Assembly (NCBI GenBank): GCA_016648135.1
Contig: JADDOH010004035.1
Coordinates: 1 to 64,000 of the forward strand
Direction: 5' to 3'
Length of the DNA: 64,000 bases
Origin: Agrypnia vestita
Lineage: Eukaryota > Arthropoda > Insecta > Trichoptera > Phryganeidae
Shown here: positions 1 to 10,518 of the stretch, piece by piece
Numbering within the stretch: the stretch's first letter is position 1
How the letters are laid out: every line of letters begins with the position of its first letter
Position numbers and translations under genes: made by a program
The notes under the pieces: generated by a model
Database searches by the model: none
Told to the model about the DNA's origin: nothing
The model's input: only the letters and a program-made list of their open reading frames with translations

Positions 1-1260
1 TTTCGTGATGCAGTACGAGAATTAGGACTCATCTATGATATTGGAGAATGGCAGTGTTGCATGGCTGAAGCTTCAACGTATATGATGCCCAAAGCTCTTC
101 GTGACCTATTTGTCTTATTAATGATTCATCGCCTCCCACCAGATCCGTTGCAGCTGTGGAACGATTTCAAATATTTGATGTCAGAAGACTTTAGTCGTCA
201 AGGTGCTACTGCAGAAATTGCACAAAATTGTTCCCTTTTGTATATTCAAAAGGCATTAATAAATGAAAATTCTTCATGCACATCACAGGGTTTGCCGGGA
301 CCAGATTACCGCAATACTTATAATGAAGTGGTTGATATTAATTTAGCATTAGAAAGTTCTTTAGGGTTAGAGATGGCTGGAAAACTCAATCGAGAACATT
401 GTGCTTTCGACAGTATATTAAGTAAAAAATTTCAGATGTACCTGAATCAAAAAAATGTTTCTTTATTGACGGTCCTGGTGGCACAGGTAAAACGTTCCTT
501 TATTAGACTATTGTACATACTTGAAGAGGAAGATCTAAGAAAGTTTTATCTGTTGCTTGGACAGGAATATCAGCAATTTTATTACCAGGTGGACGTACAT
601 GTCACATGGCTTTTAATTTACTTCTTGATTTGTAGAATAACACAACATGCAGAGTGACATCCAAGAACCGTGCAATTATAAGTGCAGCTGATGTATCATC
701 TGGGATGAAGCGCCGATGGCGCCAGTTATAGCTTTAGATATAATTGAACGTACTCTGCGCGATATAATGGGTAATAATGATATTTTTGGCAATAAAGTAA
801 TCATTTTGGGCGGCGACTAGACAAATTCTACCAGTTTCTCGAAGGGCTTCTCGCGGTCAGTTAGTAGCGACATCTATTAAAAACAGCCAACATTGGAAAA
901 ATTTTACTATTTTCAATTTGAAAACTAATGTCCCCGCTTTAGAAGGTGAAAATTCATTTACACAGTGGCTTTTAGATTTAGGCGATGGAAAGCTGCCTCC
1001 TGTGGAAGGAAAGTATGCGTCATCAGTGCTTATTCCAAATGAAAGTGTAAGTCAAAATGTTGTTCAAAGCATATATAATGAAGTACATTCTATAGCGGAT
1101 GTTCCCCTAATGAGTAAAACGAGCGATACTGTGTCCAAAGAATGAACATGCTCGATTGGTTAACGAAGATGTACTCGGGCGTTTAGAAGGTCCAATCTTT
1201 ACATTTTATTATGTGGATAGTATTAAAGATGATGGTCGTGAAATGGACTACAAAATGATA
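1..1260 (+). pseudogene. Degraded Helitron RepHel protein, helicase part (5' truncated by window edge)
   Basis: Helitron RepHel proteins join a rolling-circle Rep nuclease to a PIF1-family SF1B helicase. Only helicase sequence is visible. The first 400 bases read in one frame as a typical Helitron segment (AEASTYMMPKALRDLFVLL, then LWNDFKYLMSEDF). The Walker A motif (FFIDGPGGTGKTF) is present at about 460-505 but in another frame and followed by a stop, so there is at least one frameshift. Later pieces include WTGISAILLPGGRT (about 555-600), the DEAPMAP Walker B region (about 700-725), IILGGD (about 805-820), RQILPVSR after a lesion (about 818-845), and WLLDLGDGKLPP (about 967-1003). The last recognisable stretch, RLVNEDVLGRLEGPIFTFYY, ends near 1215, and the usual C-terminal helicase region is missing. 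Several stops and frame changes make this a pseudogene. Family assignment is strong; exact exon limits are not. Confidence 0.88.
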
Positions 1261-1395
1261 TATTTTTAAAATACATTCATTTATCAATAATCATTAAACT
1301 AAAATGATATGTAATTTATTAATAAATAAGACGCTGTAATTTTATCGATAAAAATAAATACAAAGAAGAATTCGACAGCTGTTTCATTTTTTGTA

Positions 1396-1492
1396 TGTCA
1401 CTGACAGCTACCATAGACAGTAAAACCTGATTTTTTCACTGAAATTTTGTCTGTCACTGACAGCTACCATAGACACTAAAACCTGATTTTTT
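1396..1492. repeat. Direct repeat of about 41 bp, offset 56 bp
   Basis: A unit beginning TGTCACTGACAGCTACCATA occurs at 1396-1436 and again at 1452-1492 with one substitution (G/C after AGACA). It lies inside the Helitron 3' non-coding region. Function unknown. Confidence 0.85.
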
Positions 1493-1499
1493 TCTCCTC

Positions 1500-1632
1500 A
1501 ATGTTGATGAATTCATTATTTTTAAACCAGCCAAACTTAAAAACTCAGAGTTGACAGCATCACAATATTATACAGTAACTGTCATGAAACAAAAAAAGAA
1601 ATATTGCTTACTTCAAAATACGGCCAATTATC
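1500..1632 (+). repeat. Single arm of the foldback MITE seen at 5205-5520
   Basis: This stretch matches 5400-5515 along its length (shared blocks include GAATTCATTA, TTGACAG, ATATTGCTTA and TTCAAAATACG) with scattered substitutions and small indels. Only one arm is present, so it is a decayed or solo copy inserted in the Helitron tail. Confidence 0.6.
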
Positions 1633-1673
1633 AAATTCTATTAACTTTGTAACAGTAAGGAAATCAATCGTGT

Positions 1674-1884
1674 TGCAGAGCAAACACAATTGGCCGCGGG
1701 ACGACCGTCATTGGCCGCGAAGCGGCCACAATAGCAAAAATGGAAATTTTCCAGATACAATTGGCCGCGAAGCGGCTGACGTAGGCATAGGTAAACAATT
1801 GTGTTTGCTGCACAGCAAACACAATTGGCCGCGCAGCGGCCATGGCTGGCCGCGGAGCGGGCGTCATTGGCCGCGAAGCGGCCA
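1674..1884. repeat. Cluster of GGCCGC...GCGGCC palindromes
   Basis: At least five short inverted repeats built on TTGGCCGCGNAGCGGCC lie within about 210 bases, separated by repeated CAAACACAATTGG and CATTGGCCGCG phrases. Local GC is far above the surroundings. The orientation is palindromic, so transcripts or single-stranded DNA would fold into short GC hairpins. A partial relative (GCGACCCGTAGTGGCCGCTG) lies at the matching place in the inverted Helitron near 34885-34910, so the cluster belongs to this Helitron family. Confidence 0.8.
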
Positions 1885-1903
1885 CAATAGCCGCCCGCAG
1901 GGC

Positions 1904-1945
1904 CTAGCAGTAAGCAATCGGCGAAGCCGATTGCTTTCCTGCTAG
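1904..1945 (+). other. Helitron 3' terminus: hairpin plus CTAG|T
   Basis: A perfect 9-bp stem (GCAATCGGC 1914-1922, loop GAA, GCCGATTGC 1926-1934) is followed by seven bases and then CTAG at 1942-1945, with T as the next base. Helitrons end with a hairpin just before CTRR and insert between A and T, so this fits exactly. An outer repeat (CTAGCAG 1904-1910 with CTGCTAG 1939-1945) encloses the hairpin, making the whole terminus an imperfect palindrome. Confidence 0.88.
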
Positions 1946-2079
1946 TTAATATTTAAAGCATGAACTTTGTGGTAGGGCGTTTTAATAAAATGTTATATAA
2001 CCACTTTTTTAGTCTTCCGGTTCCAAGACGTAACCTTCTATTCGTCAAGACAAACACTACAACGAAAACGAACACCGCC

Positions 2080-2142
2080 GATTCCAGGCTTCACTTCCAT
2101 ACATCAGAGTTGGCACCAAAACTCCATTATATACCGCTAGTC
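2080..2142 (-). pseudogene. Fragment of (GTTA)n-tailed LINE
   Basis: The minus strand reads LAVYNGVLVPTLMYGSEAWN, the same peptide found in the long LINE fragment at 57720-58336. Only about 60 bases survive, with no tail. Confidence 0.75.
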
Positions 2143-3384
2143 CAGTTAATTTATTATGATTATTAATTTATCCGATTCAATTTTTTTATGTTTTTACACT
2201 TATTGTATGACCTCACTCCGGCTCGATCTGTCTGGCTCGAGGATCAAATGTTTCTACCAAATCCGGGCAAGACGAAATATGTTCAATCCTCGATTAACAA
2301 TTCCGCTTCCCGAGATCGGCTTTGAAAATTTTTAAAATCACCGATTCTAAACTTCGTGCGAGAGAATTGAAACACAATTTTATTATATAGATCAGGTTTA
2401 TAAAGGAGAATTACGTGAATACTGGCTTTATCAAAAGAATACAAGAGTATCAAAAGACATAGCTGACGAAGTATTGCGTTGAAAGAGAACCAAATCATCG
2501 ATAATTTTCCTTTTATACCTGTCACTTGTCACTTTATTTATTTTAAAACAAACATCAGAACTCCCTAGTTACATTTTTTCACGTTCTATGTTTTCAAATT
2601 TTCTTGATAATAATATATCGTGTACTTGCTCATCAAAAATAAATAAAACACATGTTCTTTATTAATTCAAACAAATATTCATATAAAATCAATTCAAATT
2701 TATAAGATATTTTTTAATATAATACACTGCCAAATTGTTAAATGTATATTTTGGTGACGAAACACTTATGTTACATTATTTTACCTTGTTAACAAAAAAA
2801 AAACTACTGACAAGCCGTTTTCGCGAATGACTGGTTTTTTTTTTTGACAAAAAAAATTATGATGTAAATGACCAAATTTTTTAAATAAAAATAGGGATAA
2901 AATATTTTATCAAAACATCATTTTCGCGTTAGTTGTAATAAATTATTTATCCAACATTGAAGAATCAATTTTACGGAATCGCAAAACGTTTAATTACTTA
3001 ATGACAGCTGTATGATCGATTTCGTAATATTGAGATCAATGCGTAAAAATATCATATGTGCGTAAAAATGATGGAGCGTAAATCGACAATCACACTCGGG
3101 CCCGTTCACCCCGACGCTTCCTTCAACCTTTTCACAAACACGAAGCATTGTCCCCATTTTGCATAATGGATGTAAATTACTCCCGCATACACCACCGGCC
3201 GCCTGGGAAAACGGCGTCAATGTTTTTGCATGATTCTCTGAACGTTGAACTCCGCTTCCGATAATACTGCGCGGTAAACAAAAGGTTAACGCGTCAGTTG
3301 AGATGATTGTGAACGCGGCCGTTCTTGAAATTAAGTTTAACAATATCAATCTAGGCCATTTTTCTAATGAAAACTCCTCTTTTC
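2143..3384. other. No gene seen
   Basis: AT-rich sequence without recognisable coding similarity. A 142-codon open frame on the minus strand (2990-3418) overlaps the LINE remnant that starts near 3385 and does not resemble any family I know, so it is treated as chance. Confidence 0.5.
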
Positions 3385-3695
3385 TAATGAAAACCGAGGC
3401 AAGACTAGCGGTACACAATGTAGTTCCGGTACCAACACTGATGCATGAAAGTGGAGCCTAGAGCTGGCAGGAATGCATTGAAAATGAGATCACATTGGCG
3501 TAAGTTTGGGATATCCATTTACGAAAGAATAAGAATGAATAAATTAGGAAAAATATATTAAATGGGATTTAAAAAGTAAAGCTCAGACGGTTTGGTCACA
3601 TTGAACGGGGAGAAAAATATATGAGAGAAAGTAAGAGAATGAGTCGCTCCATCCTCACTGCTTTCCGCGTGAGGCGGCGTGAGACTTTGCAAAAC
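3385..3695 (+). pseudogene. Diverged LINE C-terminal fragment, (GTTA)n family relative
   Basis: The plus strand carries ARLAVHNVVPVPTLM, matching the ARLAVHNGVLVPTLM of the copy at 57720-58336. After decayed sequence comes VKLRRFGHIERGEKYM, matching VLRWFGHVERM. The end (TCCATCCTCACTGC... GGCGGCGTGAG) aligns with the 3' end of the same family, but the GTTA tail is gone. Frameshifts and stops are present. Confidence 0.68.
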
Positions 3696-4669
3696 CCCAC
3701 TTTCTCTATACATTATTTTTTTATACATTATTTACAATATTGTAACTAAATTCTCAACAATAAAATGTGTATTGTTTGAAATAGCATTCCCCTAATTGTC
3801 ATAAAAGGACTATCTATGAGGATCCTTAGAAATCTGTTGGAAATCTGTATGTTAAAAAAAATTAATTAATTATTGAAAAGTCCTTAAATCAAACACTTTT
3901 AAAATTTAAGTGTTTCGAATCTCTGGAGCGTGTTAATATTTATTTATTTTTTTTAAGAAATTTTTCATTTTAATACTCATTGACTATCATTTAAAATATT
4001 GCCTCCTGCTTCGTTAGTGTCATTTTCAAATGTTTTAATATTTTTCATGTACACAAAACTTGACACGGTAGGCACTTTCCAACGGAAACCGTCTATAAAA
4101 ACGAGTAAAAAAAATACTACGCTTACACAAAGTAGACATGTATTCCCCAACTTTAAAAACCATGCATGTAAGATAAAAAAACTACAGTGTTCTAGAAAAT
4201 TGTGCAAATATAAGTCATATTAAAAACCCAATTAATATTTTCTACAACATTTATTCATTCTTGCATATTTTATTTAAGAAAAAAAATTGGTAACACGAGC
4301 AAATTTCAGTTTATAACTAAGAAAAAACTAACCCATAAAAACCAAGTTTTTCTTTGTAAAATATAACAACAATTAAATAAGAATTAAAACATATAACGTA
4401 ACACTAAACTTACAGGAATTTAATATATTTCTAAAATGTCAGATGTTTTGAGCTTTGATATGACACTTCATGCTTTGAAGATTAAATTCTAAAAACATTT
4501 GTCAGTCAATTTAATCAAGATTTTGACATATTTGTGAATTTTGCTGTCATCTGTGACCCAATTGTCAAAAATTTTCGAAATTCGTAGTGAAGTACCTATT
4601 ACACATACGGACGGAGTAATTCATATTTTAAATATTCCGTGACGTCGTTAGGCCGCTGTTGGTAGTAAT
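3696..4669. other. No gene seen
   Basis: AT-rich, with short overlapping frames on both strands (3977-4223) that look random. No repeat partner noticed. Confidence 0.4.
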
Positions 4670-4905
4670 CAAACATTTGTATGGTTTCTAATTTTAAAAA
4701 ATCAATTAAATTTTCTAAAAATCCAAAATTATACTATAATTATTTTTTTAACGAAAATTTGATAGATCTTCTTGATCGTCGCCACGAGTCTGCTAGCAAA
4801 GTTTCAGCTCGATTGGATCACGGGGAAAGGTTTAAAAATCGATCCAAAGTTTTTTCGTCAAGAAAACAAGCGAGCAGACGCCACAAGTTAAAAGAAAGGA
4901 AGTAA
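4670..4905 (+). repeat. Dispersed repeat with unknown 74-codon ORF (copy A)
   Basis: An open frame starting at 4681 encodes a basic, asparagine-rich peptide containing FFNENLIDLLDRRHESASKV, then ARLDHGERFKNRSKVFSS. A nearly identical stretch lies inverted at 27250-27456 with the same frame open. I do not recognise the protein. The two DNA copies are so alike that conserved protein sequence need not mean selection; recent duplication is enough. It may be a piece of a transposon ORF. Confidence 0.6.
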
Positions 4906-5204
4906 AAATCTAAATTTAAATCCAAAAAAAGCTTATTCAGTAACTGTTCTACCCGATAATAGACGCGCGCGTTTATGACTCACTGCACAATAATTTACTA
5001 AAATCGCAGGCGAATATTAAAAATATTCAAATTTCTTACTATAAATTTAACCGTAGCAGGCTAGTACTCAGGTGCACAAGCCTGTGGAACGCCCCCATGA
5101 CTGCCTTACCATCAAACTATAACACAACGAGGTAAATTTTTTTTGCGAATCGTGTTACAACAATTTAAGTCAAAATAATTTAAGCAATATTGCTTATTTC
5201 AGAA

Positions 5205-5520
5205 GTAAGCCGTATTCTAAAATAAGCAATATTGCTATTTCTGCATCTTGACAAATATTGCTATTTCTGTATCTTGACATATTATATGTATAACATTGTA
5301 ATTTAGACGTTTTATGTTTGACAGGCTAGAAATTGATTAATTCAATCAATCAGAAAGCTCTAAAACTAAACAAACCTAAAGTTATTCACAATTATTAACA
5401 ATGATTGAATTCATTAATTTCAAACCTGTCAAACTTAAAACTTGACAGTATTACAGTTTTATACAATAACTATCAAGGTACAGAAATATCAATATTGCTT
5501 ATTTCAAAATACGACGGAGT
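5205..5520. mobile_element. Foldback MITE with arms of about 110-140 bp
   Basis: The left arm (about 5205-5350) and right arm (about 5400-5516) are inverted copies: CCGTATTCTAAAATAAGCAA at the left pairs with TATTGCTTATTTCAAAATACG at the right, and inner blocks around GATTGAATT/AATTCAATC and CTGTCAAAC/GTTTGACAG also pair. The left arm has an extra internal duplication of the GCTATTTCTG.ATCTTGAC phrase. No coding capacity. A single-arm relative is at 1500-1632. Confidence 0.72.
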
Positions 5521-5835
5521 ATTCGTTATTTTTTGTGAATGTTTTTTTCAAAATTTCTAAAAAAAATAGTTTAGCGTATTTGATACATTACAATAAAAAT
5601 ATGTAAACTTGTAAAATGTAGCAAATGTATGCGAAATACAAAAGCAACTAAAAGAATATCTTTGTTACTTACCTACATGTCAATATTTAATTTGTGCAAC
5701 CAAATACCTACCTCCATCCTTCATCGGTACATAGATTATACAGGTATGATAGTGAGTATGCTTATCTGTCAGACACACTTTCAAATGATTTACTTCATGA
5801 CAAATGTTCATTGATTGGAAATATTCTTCCTACAA

Positions 5836-5950
5836 AGTTGTAAACGTGTTGTTATTGACAATGGGAGAAATCCCGAAAACGTTCTAACAATTCAAAACAA
5901 ATATAGTGGAATAAAACAGTGTTGTGTTTACCCTCATTTTTTTAAATATT
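5836..5950 (+). mobile_element. Penelope-like element tail (copy A) with hammerhead-like motif
   Basis: About 110 bases starting AGTTGTAAACGTGTTGTTAT and ending CCCTCATTTTTTTAAATATTA are almost identical to the reverse complement of 12913-13026, which sits directly downstream of a GIY-YIG endonuclease remnant. Sequence on both sides diverges, so these are the borders of a mobile unit. The motif at 5849-5890 is described separately. Confidence 0.75.
5849..5890 (+). ncRNA. Hammerhead-ribozyme-like motif (variant core)
   Basis: Stem I is a perfect 6-bp pairing (TTGTTA 5849-5854 with TAACAA 5885-5890). The core box is TTGACAA (5855-5861), then one extra T, stem II GGGA/TCCC with a GAAA loop (5863-5874), GAA (5875-5877), self-complementary AACGTT (5878-5883) as helix III, and C (5884) as the cleavage-site base. 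The box departs from CUGANGA at two positions (C3 to U, G8 to A). G8 is a catalytic base, so activity is doubtful. The same variant occurs in the copy at 12972-13013. Confidence 0.5.
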
Positions 5951-6455
5951 AATTAATTTTCATTTTTCAATTGATTTACAGTTTTGTTTTTCCTACAAAC
6001 AGTTTATTTTTACTACTTTTCCTAAATTTTCTCAATGTTCTGTAATGTAGTTATTATTGGAATCAATGCAAACTTGATTTTTCCAATTTTTTTGTGTACT
6101 AAATGTATTTTTATATGTACCATATACTTTTGTACTGTTTAATTCTTTTATATATTATGTTAACCAACGTTTCTGTTATTTCTGTGCAACGTATATTTTT
6201 AATTTGTTGTTTATTTGTAATGTATTCTTTTAATTTCTTATTTATTTGTAATGTATACTTTTAAAGGCTTTATGGCTGTGTGTGAGAAATTTAAAAAAAT
6301 ACATGAATACCTGTCAAAAGGCGGATTTTTGAATATTTAACTATAGGAATAATAATTACAAGACTGCTCGATATTAATCTTTTTTAAAAAACAGAGACAT
6401 GTAGATACACATACATATACATTAAACATCAATATTTATTCTATTTTCATAGTAA

Positions 6456-7590
6456 TCTATATTAATAAAAATATAAATGTTCGTGTGTACAAAATCGATA
6501 ATCTCTGAAAGTTCTTCACCGATTGCTTTGAAAGTTTGGCACAACGTTGCATTCGATTACGAGGATGTTTTTGTATACCTAATATGTTTTCATATACCTA
6601 CTATTTATTTATATAAATAAAAATGTAAGTTTTCTTGTTCTTGTGTTGGATGTTCTTTTTGACACAACGTTGCATTGTAATTCGCTCAAATTATTTGAAA
6701 AAAAAAGGCGCAGATACCTACCCTTTCAATATTGATAAATGTATAGATTTAATATTTTTCAAATTCAAATTTTTGATAACATTCGGTTGTCTTTACTCAA
6801 TTAAAACGTCTGAACCGATGAGAAAGTGCAGCCAATCGTATCGCGATATCTATACCGATAAAATTCAATGTCTGTCTTTCTGTCTGCCTGTTCTTTATAT
6901 AAATCTACACCGTTTGTCCGATTAGACTCAAATTTTGCATATTTATGCTTTAGGACCCGGCAAGTAACATATGTAGGTGACATTTTCTCCCTATTATTTT
7001 ACCCCTTCTCTTGGAAACTTATTCTTTGGAACCGGTGGGTAACACAGGCGATATTTCCGTCCTCCCCTTTACCCCTTCTCCTCACACTGATATATTTCCA
7101 ATGCAAATCTGTACCGTTCGACCGATCGGACTCAAAATTTGCAAACTTTTTCTTTAGGACCTGACAGGTAACGAAGGCGACTTTTCCCCTTCTCCTTTAC
7201 CCCACCCCCTTCACTGTTATATTTTCTGTACAAATCTACTCCGTATGACTGATCTGACCCAGATTTTGCATACTTATTCTTCAAGACCTGGCGGGTTATA
7301 AAGACAACTTTTCCCCCCTTCCTACTTTCACCACCCACACATCTGATAAATTTTTTGTACAAACCTACAATGTTTGCCGATCTGATCCATATTTTGCATT
7401 CTTATTCTTTAGGTCACGGCGGAATACATAGGTCACAACTCCTTCCTGGCATTCCCATCCTTCCCAGCCTAGATTAAATGGATCCTTTTTTTTATTAGAG
7501 ACTTTGCGAAACAATGAAATCTTTGTGTCTCCCTACAAACTTATTTTTAACTAAATACTTAACACGAGCAATGCCGGGTACGAACAGCTA
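6456..7590 (+). mobile_element. Non-autonomous Helitron (first of a tandem run)
   Basis: It begins A|TCTATATTAATAAAAATATA at 6456, a 5' TC start common in arthropod non-autonomous Helitrons, followed by the generic CTCTGAAAGTTCTTCACCGATT phrase. A second partial 5' start (TATAAATAAAAATGTAAG) near 6613 suggests an internal duplication. The end GCAATGCCGGGTACGAACAGCTA stops at 7590, lacking the last G of CTAG, and abuts another Helitron start. No helicase is encoded; it would need Rep/helicase in trans. Confidence 0.72.
6905..7440. repeat. Tandem array, about 128-bp unit, inside the Helitron
   Basis: Units share CCGTTTGNCCGATNNGACTCAAATTTTGCATA, TATTCTTTAGGACC and GGNGGGTAACATAGG. Unit phases at 7113, 7241 and 7369 are exactly 128 bp apart, with an earlier complete unit near 6909 and a partial one near 7030. 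The same array occurs inverted at 44127-44632 inside another Helitron. The unit boundaries are rich in CCCCTTCTCC-type pyrimidine tracts. Confidence 0.85.
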
Positions 7591-7896
7591 TCAATATATA
7601 AAAATGTAAATAATCGTTTATTCAAAATCTTAAATCTCCGAAAGTTGTTCACGGATTGATTTTGATACAATGCTGCATTCGAATACACTAATGTTTTTAT
7701 ATACCTACTACGTCTTTATATACCTACTATTATACAATGTCACATCTGTGACAGGTAAAAACATGCTTTTTTTGAAAAGCAGCAAAATTGAATAAGCATT
7801 GTAAAATTAAACATATTAGAAACGTGTGCTTTCTCTTTTCTTCCTTTTTCATTTAACAAGATTGAGCCACAGCAACGCGTGGCCGGGTACAACTAG
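7591..7896 (+). mobile_element. Short non-autonomous Helitron, directly abutting the previous one
   Basis: It starts TCAATATATAAAAATG at 7591 and ends GGCCGGGTACAACTAG at 7896 followed by T, so both Helitron hallmarks (5' TC, CTAG|T) are present. It repeats the CTCCGAAAGTTGTTCACGGATT phrase of its neighbour. It lacks the 128-bp array. Confidence 0.72.
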
Positions 7897-7989
7897 TTTA
7901 TTAATAAAATTAAGCAGGCTACGAGGCCTAATAACTGTCATAAAAATACTTACAACACAAAAACACTCAAGTTGTTTAAATCACATGGA

Positions 7990-8068
7990 TGTATTTTAAC
8001 CTCACCGGGAATCGAATCCAGAACCCTCGGCATCGGAAACCATTGTCAAGCTGGACTACGAGGGCTAA
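7990..8068 (-). repeat. tRNA-derived SINE head
   Basis: On the minus strand TAGTCCAGCTTGACAATGG resembles a pol III A box and GGATTCGATTCCCGG a B box, about 40 bases apart, with tRNA-like order. The surrounding bases do not form an acceptor stem, so this is a tRNA-derived SINE or relic and not a working tRNA. Confidence 0.6.
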
Positions 8069-8988
8069 TAATGCTGTGCTATGAAAATATTGGTCTGCTG
8101 GGACGAGTCCCGATACCGATCGATATTTGAAGAAATCAAAACAAAATATTATGATCGGTACACATGGAAAAGTGAACCAGGAAAACAAATCCCACCTATT
8201 CGTGCGTAGTATCCATGTTCTGAGACTTGTAACGCGTTTTGTTATGATCAAGTGGAATTACTAGAAGTATTGTAAATACAGTTCATATTACGTATATATT
8301 TATTATCTTAAGCACTCAGACACTAATATTAAAACCGAATTCTTAAAAATCATTTTGTTTATAATATATGTGGTAGATCTCGGGTGAAATGGGTTAAAGT
8401 TACATTGTGTAAAGTGATTATAACATAAGCCAGCCAAGACAGGTAATTGGTAATTAATCACAGGTAACTGTGAACACCCAATAAAGAGTTGCATGCTTTC
8501 CCAAATAGGTATGCATTTTAATATATTTAGTCTTAACCCTTAGATCAACAAGCTACTCAATTTTCTAATAGAGATTTAAAAAAATAAAAACATAACATTG
8601 TAATATGCAAGTATATTATCTGTCCATATTTTGAGTTAGACCAGAGCTCTATGTACAAAGTACGAAGTATTCTTCGTAATTTATTCGAGAGCATTCTGCA
8701 ATTATCCCCCCCAGGTACTTAATTGGTGAGCCACCTTATGTGAAACGTTAAAGATTATATTTAATATCATTCAAATCACCTCAGGTATGAAGTAACAATT
8801 CAAACGGGATGTCGGAGTTCCAAGAACAGTAACAAAACATATGGTGAATGAGACCTTCATGCATACTATTTCTGTCAATTATTTATTCGTACGAGCACAA
8901 TATATTTTGCTTAAATCAAATTCAGATGTTGGAATAATTTTGATTTATGTCTATCTCCTTAATCACCACTATAGTGTAGCTAAACTCA

Positions 8989-9069
8989 TACACATGGTGT
9001 ATCTTATGTATGGTATACACATGGTGTATACATGTATCTTATGTAAGGTATACACATGGTGTATACACA
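8989..9069. repeat. Tandem palindromic repeat ACACATGGTGTAT
   Basis: Three units of ACACATGGTGTATNNN...GGTAT follow each other. GTATACACATGGTGTATAC is itself self-complementary, so the array can extrude as hairpins. Confidence 0.7.
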
Positions 9070-9643
9070 TCTGAGTTATTCTTGAGTAGCTTCTGGTAAC
9101 ACATGATGAACAGTTCGAAGATGTAAAGGTATCGAGATATGTAAACGAACAGGGACATGTATTGCTATAACGAGCATATCACTATTTCGTATTCGTATCC
9201 AATAAGCAATATAAAAATTTTATTGTTTTTTAAATAAATTACTAGATAGTTAGTTAGTTTTTTAAATAAATTACTTACATACATGTCTATTAATTTTTAT
9301 TTATTAATTTAATTAATTTGTTTATTAATAATTATTAAAGCGATAAACAGCAGTCAAAATAATAGCTCGTATGAGGGGTAGGTATAGAAACGTTTTACAA
9401 TGTTATTGTCGACACAAAAATAAATGATTTTAAAAACATATTAAAATATATCCTTAACATTTTAATTTATTGTCAATTTGTGCCGAATATAGGTCACCCC
9501 AAGAATCACCTTCAATTCTCTGTCTTCTCCCCTTTCCATCCACCTGCTGTTCCCCGTGATACTCTTTTTCGGGTCGGCTACTTTTTTTACCAATGATTTC
9601 TCTCTCTCTCTTAAAAAACATGAAATTTTATTTGTTTTCTTAA

Positions 9644-9733
9644 TATCGCGTGGAGCCTTTGTTGCGTGCGTCAATTTCGCGTGGATATTTTGTCGTTGGA
9701 CCAAATTTCCGTGGACCTTTTGTCGTGGAGCTG
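9644..9733 (-). repeat. Minisatellite, about 15-bp unit
   Basis: On the minus strand about six degenerate units begin CCACG (for example CCACGACAAAAGGT, CCACGGAAATTTGGT, CCACGCGAAATTGAC). Because the unit is a multiple of three, an open frame of 109 codons (9462-9791) runs through it. I see no known domain in that frame. Confidence 0.55.
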
Positions 9734-9849
9734 ATTGCCATTCTTCTGATGTCTTCGTTCCATAGTGTTTGAGAGCGATTAACTCTTTCAACTAGTGCGA
9801 TTCCTCCATCCTTTCCCGCCATTTTCGATAAATATATATATAAATTCAT

Positions 9850-10518
9850 CTGATAATCAAAGATAGCTGATGTTGCTTAAAAAATTTGCATGCTATAATG
9901 GTAATGGTTAATAATCCTGCGATAAAATGGAGTGAATACATATTATTATTTATTTTTCCATTTTTAACAACATTATTAATACCTACATAGTTACTTTCGA
10001 GAGCGAGAATTGAAGAAATATATTATTTTGTTATTCTATCCGGAAATTACCATTTGAAGCATTTCGATATGAATGTTTTCGTGCGGAAATAATGTTGAAA
10101 ATATCCTTTACGTTCAGATTGGATACGAACCATCTGGGCACAGCGCCAACTAGGCGCGAGCCTACTAGACGAGGCTCAACAAAACTTGGAACCAGTTCAA
10201 TATTGAGATAATTTATTAATGTTTTACTTATTTAAATTCCTGTATTCATTTTAGGTATTGTGCCTACACGACTAACGGGTAATTTAATGTAGTTTGACGA
10301 CCACCGGAAAGATTGCATGCAATACCGTGAATAATTAAACGTATTTTAGGCGAACTTAACAATCCCAGATTGTATTTCAGTAATACCTTAAATAACGGTC
10401 GCATCGAGAAGAACTCCTCTTTATTCTATCATTATGATTTGATTAATTATTCCTAAATTCCGTTCTTCAACATAAAAAAAACATTGGATATACCTACAAA
10501 TGTTAAAATATAATATTA
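9850..10518. other. No gene seen
   Basis: AT-rich. A small GC patch near 10143-10185 contains a 6-bp hairpin (GAGCCT/AGGCTC). Nothing else recognised. Confidence 0.4.

Larger units (their letters stand above)
1..1945 (+). mobile_element. Helitron, 3' portion with intact 3' terminus
   Basis: The helicase remnant is followed by about 685 bases of non-coding sequence that ends in a textbook Helitron 3' terminus at 1945. The element therefore runs left to right, and its 5' TC end and Rep domain lie outside the window. The 3' non-coding part contains a 56-bp-spaced direct repeat, one arm of an unrelated MITE, and a cluster of GC-rich palindromes, all unusual against the AT-rich surroundings. A related copy lies inverted at 34814-36340. 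Confidence 0.82.

Noticed and set aside
1604..1945. Open frames on both strands over the GGCCGC cluster
   Set aside because: The peptides are repeats of SKHNWPRSGH type generated by the palindromes; they run into the Helitron terminus.
2990..3418. 142-codon open frame, minus strand
   Set aside because: Its 5' end overlaps a LINE remnant that codes on the plus strand, and the peptide shows no family resemblance.
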